Positions 61,855 to 64,000 of a stretch of 64,000 bases of DNA are shown piece by piece (positions within the stretch are counted from its first letter, which is position 1; the number at the start of each line of letters is the position of its first letter). The notes beneath the pieces are model-generated. The model was not told the DNA's origin, did no database searches, and was given only the letters and a program-made list of their open reading frames with translations. Source of the stretch: Ensifer sp. IC3342 (lineage in GTDB: Bacteria > Pseudomonadota > Alphaproteobacteria > Rhizobiales > Rhizobiaceae); NCBI RefSeq assembly GCF_020193655.1, contig NZ_JADYVE010000004.1, positions 310,001 to 374,000 on the forward strand. Reading direction: 5' to 3'. The position numbers and the translations under genes are program-made.

Positions 61855-64000
61855 ATGGCGGCACGCCAGCGCATCATTCCCGTTCGACGAGAATACAATC
61901 GCTGGGTCGCCAACCAGACGCTTGAGGATTATGCGCTGCGGTTTACCGCCAAAAGTGCGCGGCGTTTTTCCTCCGAGCGCATCTCGCAGACGGCGATCGG
62001 CGCGATCTCGTTCCTGGCGCTTGAAGCCATCGGCGGTGCCATCACGATGTCCTACGGCACGACGAATGCGATCGTCGCGATCCTCGTCGCCAGCATCATG
62101 ATCCTGCTCGTCGGCCTGCCGATCAGCCGCTACGCGATCCGCCATGGCGTCGACATCGACCTTCTGACACGCGGCGCGAGCTTCGGCTATATCGGCTCGA
62201 CCATCACCTCGCTGATCTATGCAAGCTTCACCTTCATTCTCTTTGCGATCGAGGCGTCGATCATGTCCGGGGCGCTGGAGCTTGCCCTCGGCGTGCCGCT
62301 CTGGATCGGCTACATCGTCAGCGCCGTCGTGGTAATCCCGCTTGTGACCCACGGTGTACGCCTCATCAGCAAGTTCCAACTGATGACGCAACCTTTCTGG
62401 ATCGTGCTCAACATCCTGCCCTTCGCCTTCATCGCGCTCGCCGATTGGGAAAAGGTGGGACTGTGGCTTGCCTATTCCGGCATCCACCATGCCTCAGGTC
62501 CTTCAGGCACGCTTGCGCCCTTCGATCTCGTGGAGTTCGGCGCCGCCTCCGCCGTGATCTTCGCGCTGATGGCGCAGATCGGCGAACAGGTCGACTTCCT
62601 CCGCTTCCTGCCGCCCGATGGCCAGAGGAAGCTGCATCACCGGATCGCGGTGTTTCTCGCCGGCTCCGGCTGGGTGATCGTCGGCGCACCGAAGCTGCTG
62701 GCGGGTTCATTTCTCGTCGTGCTGGCGCTCAGTGCCGGCGTGCCCTCGACGCGGGCCGCCGACCCGGCGCAGATGTACTACACGGCTTTCGGCTACATTT
62801 TCCCGTCGGATACGGCAGCGCTTCTTTTGATGGTCGCCTTCGTCGTCATCTCGCAGCTGAAGATCAATGTGATGAACGCCTATGCCGGCTCGCTCGCCTG
62901 GTCGAACTTCTTCTCGCGGCTTACCCACAGCCATCCCGGCCGCGTCATCTGGCTGGTCTTCAACGTGGCGATCGCGCTCCTCCTGATGGAGCTCGGCATC
63001 TACCGGCTGCTCGAGGAAACGCTCGGTATCTTTTCGATCATCGCCATGGCCTGGCTCTGCGCCATCTCGGCCGATCTCTTCGTCAACAAGCCGCTGGCCT
63101 TGTCACCGCCCGGCATCGAGTTCAAGCGTGCGCATCTTTATGACGTCAATCCCGTCGGTCTCGGGACCATGGGGATCTCGACAATCCTCGCGCTTGCGGC
63201 GCATTTCGGCGCCTTCGGCGATGTCGCCGCCTCGCTCGCCCCCTATATCGCGCTCGTCACGGCCTTTATCGCCTCGCCGCTGATCGCCTGGGCGACGGAA
63301 GGAAAATTCTATCTCGCGCGCAAGCCGCGCAAGAGCTGGTTCCGGGAGAGCGAGATCGCCTGCTCGATCTGCGAGCATCCGTTCGAGCCGGAAGACATGG
63401 CCTGGTGTCCAGCCTATGCGGCGCCGATCTGCTCGCTCTGCTGCTCGCTCGACAGCCGCTGCCACGACATGTGCAAGCCGAAAGCACGACTGAACACGCA
63501 GATCGCGACGGTCGCAAAGGCGATTCTGCCGGAGGCGGTGACTGCAAAGCTCGCCACAAGGCTCGGCCGCTACGCGATCTCCGCCCTCCTCTCGATCACC
63601 GGTATCGGCATCATTCTCGCGATGATCGCTCATCAGACGACCGCCGCCTCGCCCGAGACCGCCGCCGTCGTCGAACGCACGATCGCGATCGTCTTCTTCG
63701 TCTTTGCGATCGTGACCGGCGTCGTCTGCTGGTTCTACGTGCTCGCCCATGACAGCCGCGTCGTGGCGGAAGAGGAATCCTCGCGCCAGAACACGCTGCT
63801 CCTCAAGGAAATCGCCGCGCACAAGAAGACCGACGCCGCCTTGCAGAACGCCAAGGAAGCGGCGGAAGCAGCGAACCGGGCGAAGAGCCGCTATGTCGTG
63901 GGCTTGAGCCACGAACTGCGCACGCCGCTCAACGCCGTGCTCGGCTATGCGCAGATCCTCGAACGCGACGACACCATACCGCCCTCAAGGCAGGGAGCGA
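61855..64000 (+). CDS. NCS1-type permease fused to Cys cluster and histidine kinase (3' end outside window)
   Basis: An uninterrupted frame of 715 codons runs off the right edge. Residues 1-490 are a 12-span nucleobase-cation-symporter-1 (purine/cytosine/allantoin permease) domain (NQTLEDYALRFTAKSARRFS, then SQTAIGAISFLALEAIGGAI; YGTTNAIVAILVASIMILLVGLPISRYA). Residues 503-540 hold eight cysteines (503, 506, 518, 526, 529, 530, 536, 540), a likely zinc or Fe-S site. Two more spans (about 577-630) and a coiled linker lead to a HisKA domain with His686 in LSHELRTPLNAVLGYAQIL. The catalytic ATPase domain and any receiver lie beyond the window. It should sense or transport a nucleobase-like compound at the inner membrane. 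GAGG precedes ATG 61855. Confidence 0.85.
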   Translation, partial: MAARQRIIPVRREYNRWVANQTLEDYALRFTAKSARRFSSERISQTAIGAISFLALEAIGGAITMSYGTTNAIVAILVASIMILLVGLPISRYAIRHGVDIDLLTRGASFGYIGSTITSLIYASFTFILFAIEASIMSGALELALGVPLWIGYIVSAVVVIPLVTHGVRLISKFQLMTQPFWIVLNILPFAFIALADWEKVGLWLAYSGIHHASGPSGTLAPFDLVEFGAASAVIFALMAQIGEQVDFLRFLPPDGQRKLHHRIAVFLAGSGWVIVGAPKLLAGSFLVVLALSAGVPSTRAADPAQMYYTAFGYIFPSDTAALLLMVAFVVISQLKINVMNAYAGSLAWSNFFSRLTHSHPGRVIWLVFNVAIALLLMELGIYRLLEETLGIFSIIAMAWLCAISADLFVNKPLALSPPGIEFKRAHLYDVNPVGLGTMGISTILALAAHFGAFGDVAASLAPYIALVTAFIASPLIAWATEGKFYLARKPRKSWFRESEIACSICEHPFEPEDMAWCPAYAAPICSLCCSLDSRCHDMCKPKARLNTQIATVAKAILPEAVTAKLATRLGRYAISALLSITGIGIILAMIAHQTTAASPETAAVVERTIAIVFFVFAIVTGVVCWFYVLAHDSRVVAEEESSRQNTLLLKEIAAHKKTDAALQNAKEAAEAANRAKSRYVVGLSHELRTPLNAVLGYAQILERDDTIPPSRQGA

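Overview
The window looks like part of a large secondary replicon (megaplasmid/chromid) of a Sinorhizobium/Ensifer-type alphaproteobacterium. Support comes from high GC, a RepA/RepB partition pair of the repABC type, pcaDCHGB with a divergent pcaQ, a separate pcaR-pcaIJF locus, many ABC uptake systems, and at least seven copies of a two-palindrome intergenic element like the rhizobial RIME repeats. The genus is inferred from gene content and remembered protein families; no search was run. No transposase, integrase, CRISPR array, rRNA or tRNA was seen.

Layout. Positions 1-23 kb: the protocatechuate branch of the beta-ketoadipate pathway in two blocks, pcaDCHGB/pcaQ (230-4992) and pcaR/pcaIJF (19135-22937). 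Together they can take protocatechuate to succinyl-CoA and acetyl-CoA. Between them lie a LysR/methyltransferase pair, gamma-glutamyltransferase, a molybdopterin oxidoreductase, a polysaccharide group (two GT4 transferases, a flippase and a pyruvyl-transferase-like protein), and a copper/periplasmic redox operon (multicopper oxidase, DUF411 protein, a 39-aa membrane peptide, cytochrome c and a broken SCO gene). Positions 23-31 kb: acylphosphatase, a small RNA with three anti-Shine-Dalgarno hairpin loops, an ECF sigma factor followed by DUF4142 and cupredoxin genes under what looks like the same promoter, then a polar amino-acid ABC transporter with a GntR regulator and an SDR. Positions 30-41 kb: L,D-transpeptidase, two lipoproteins, an ICMT/lone-E2/SDR-SEC-C operon, a VapBC module with a clear operator, an FtsK-type translocase with no membrane domain, DoxX, an acyltransferase and a VOC protein. 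Positions 41-50 kb: repA-repB without repC, then a CUT2 sugar ABC transporter with a LacI regulator and operator. Positions 50-57 kb: the urea transporter urtABCDE. Positions 57-64 kb: a PQQ-type beta-propeller dehydrogenase, an ATP-dependent DNA ligase, OsmC, RidA with a divergent TetR and a triple operator, and finally an NCS1 permease fused to a cysteine cluster and a histidine kinase, cut by the window end.

How it works together: the window is mostly a catabolic and nutrient-scavenging segment (aromatics, amino acids, sugar, urea, possibly nucleobases), with envelope and metal-stress genes between. The items most worth following up are the permease-kinase fusion, the duplicated ECF promoter, the triple-hairpin sRNA, the orphan repAB pair and the three-gene ICMT/E2/SDR-SEC-C operon.
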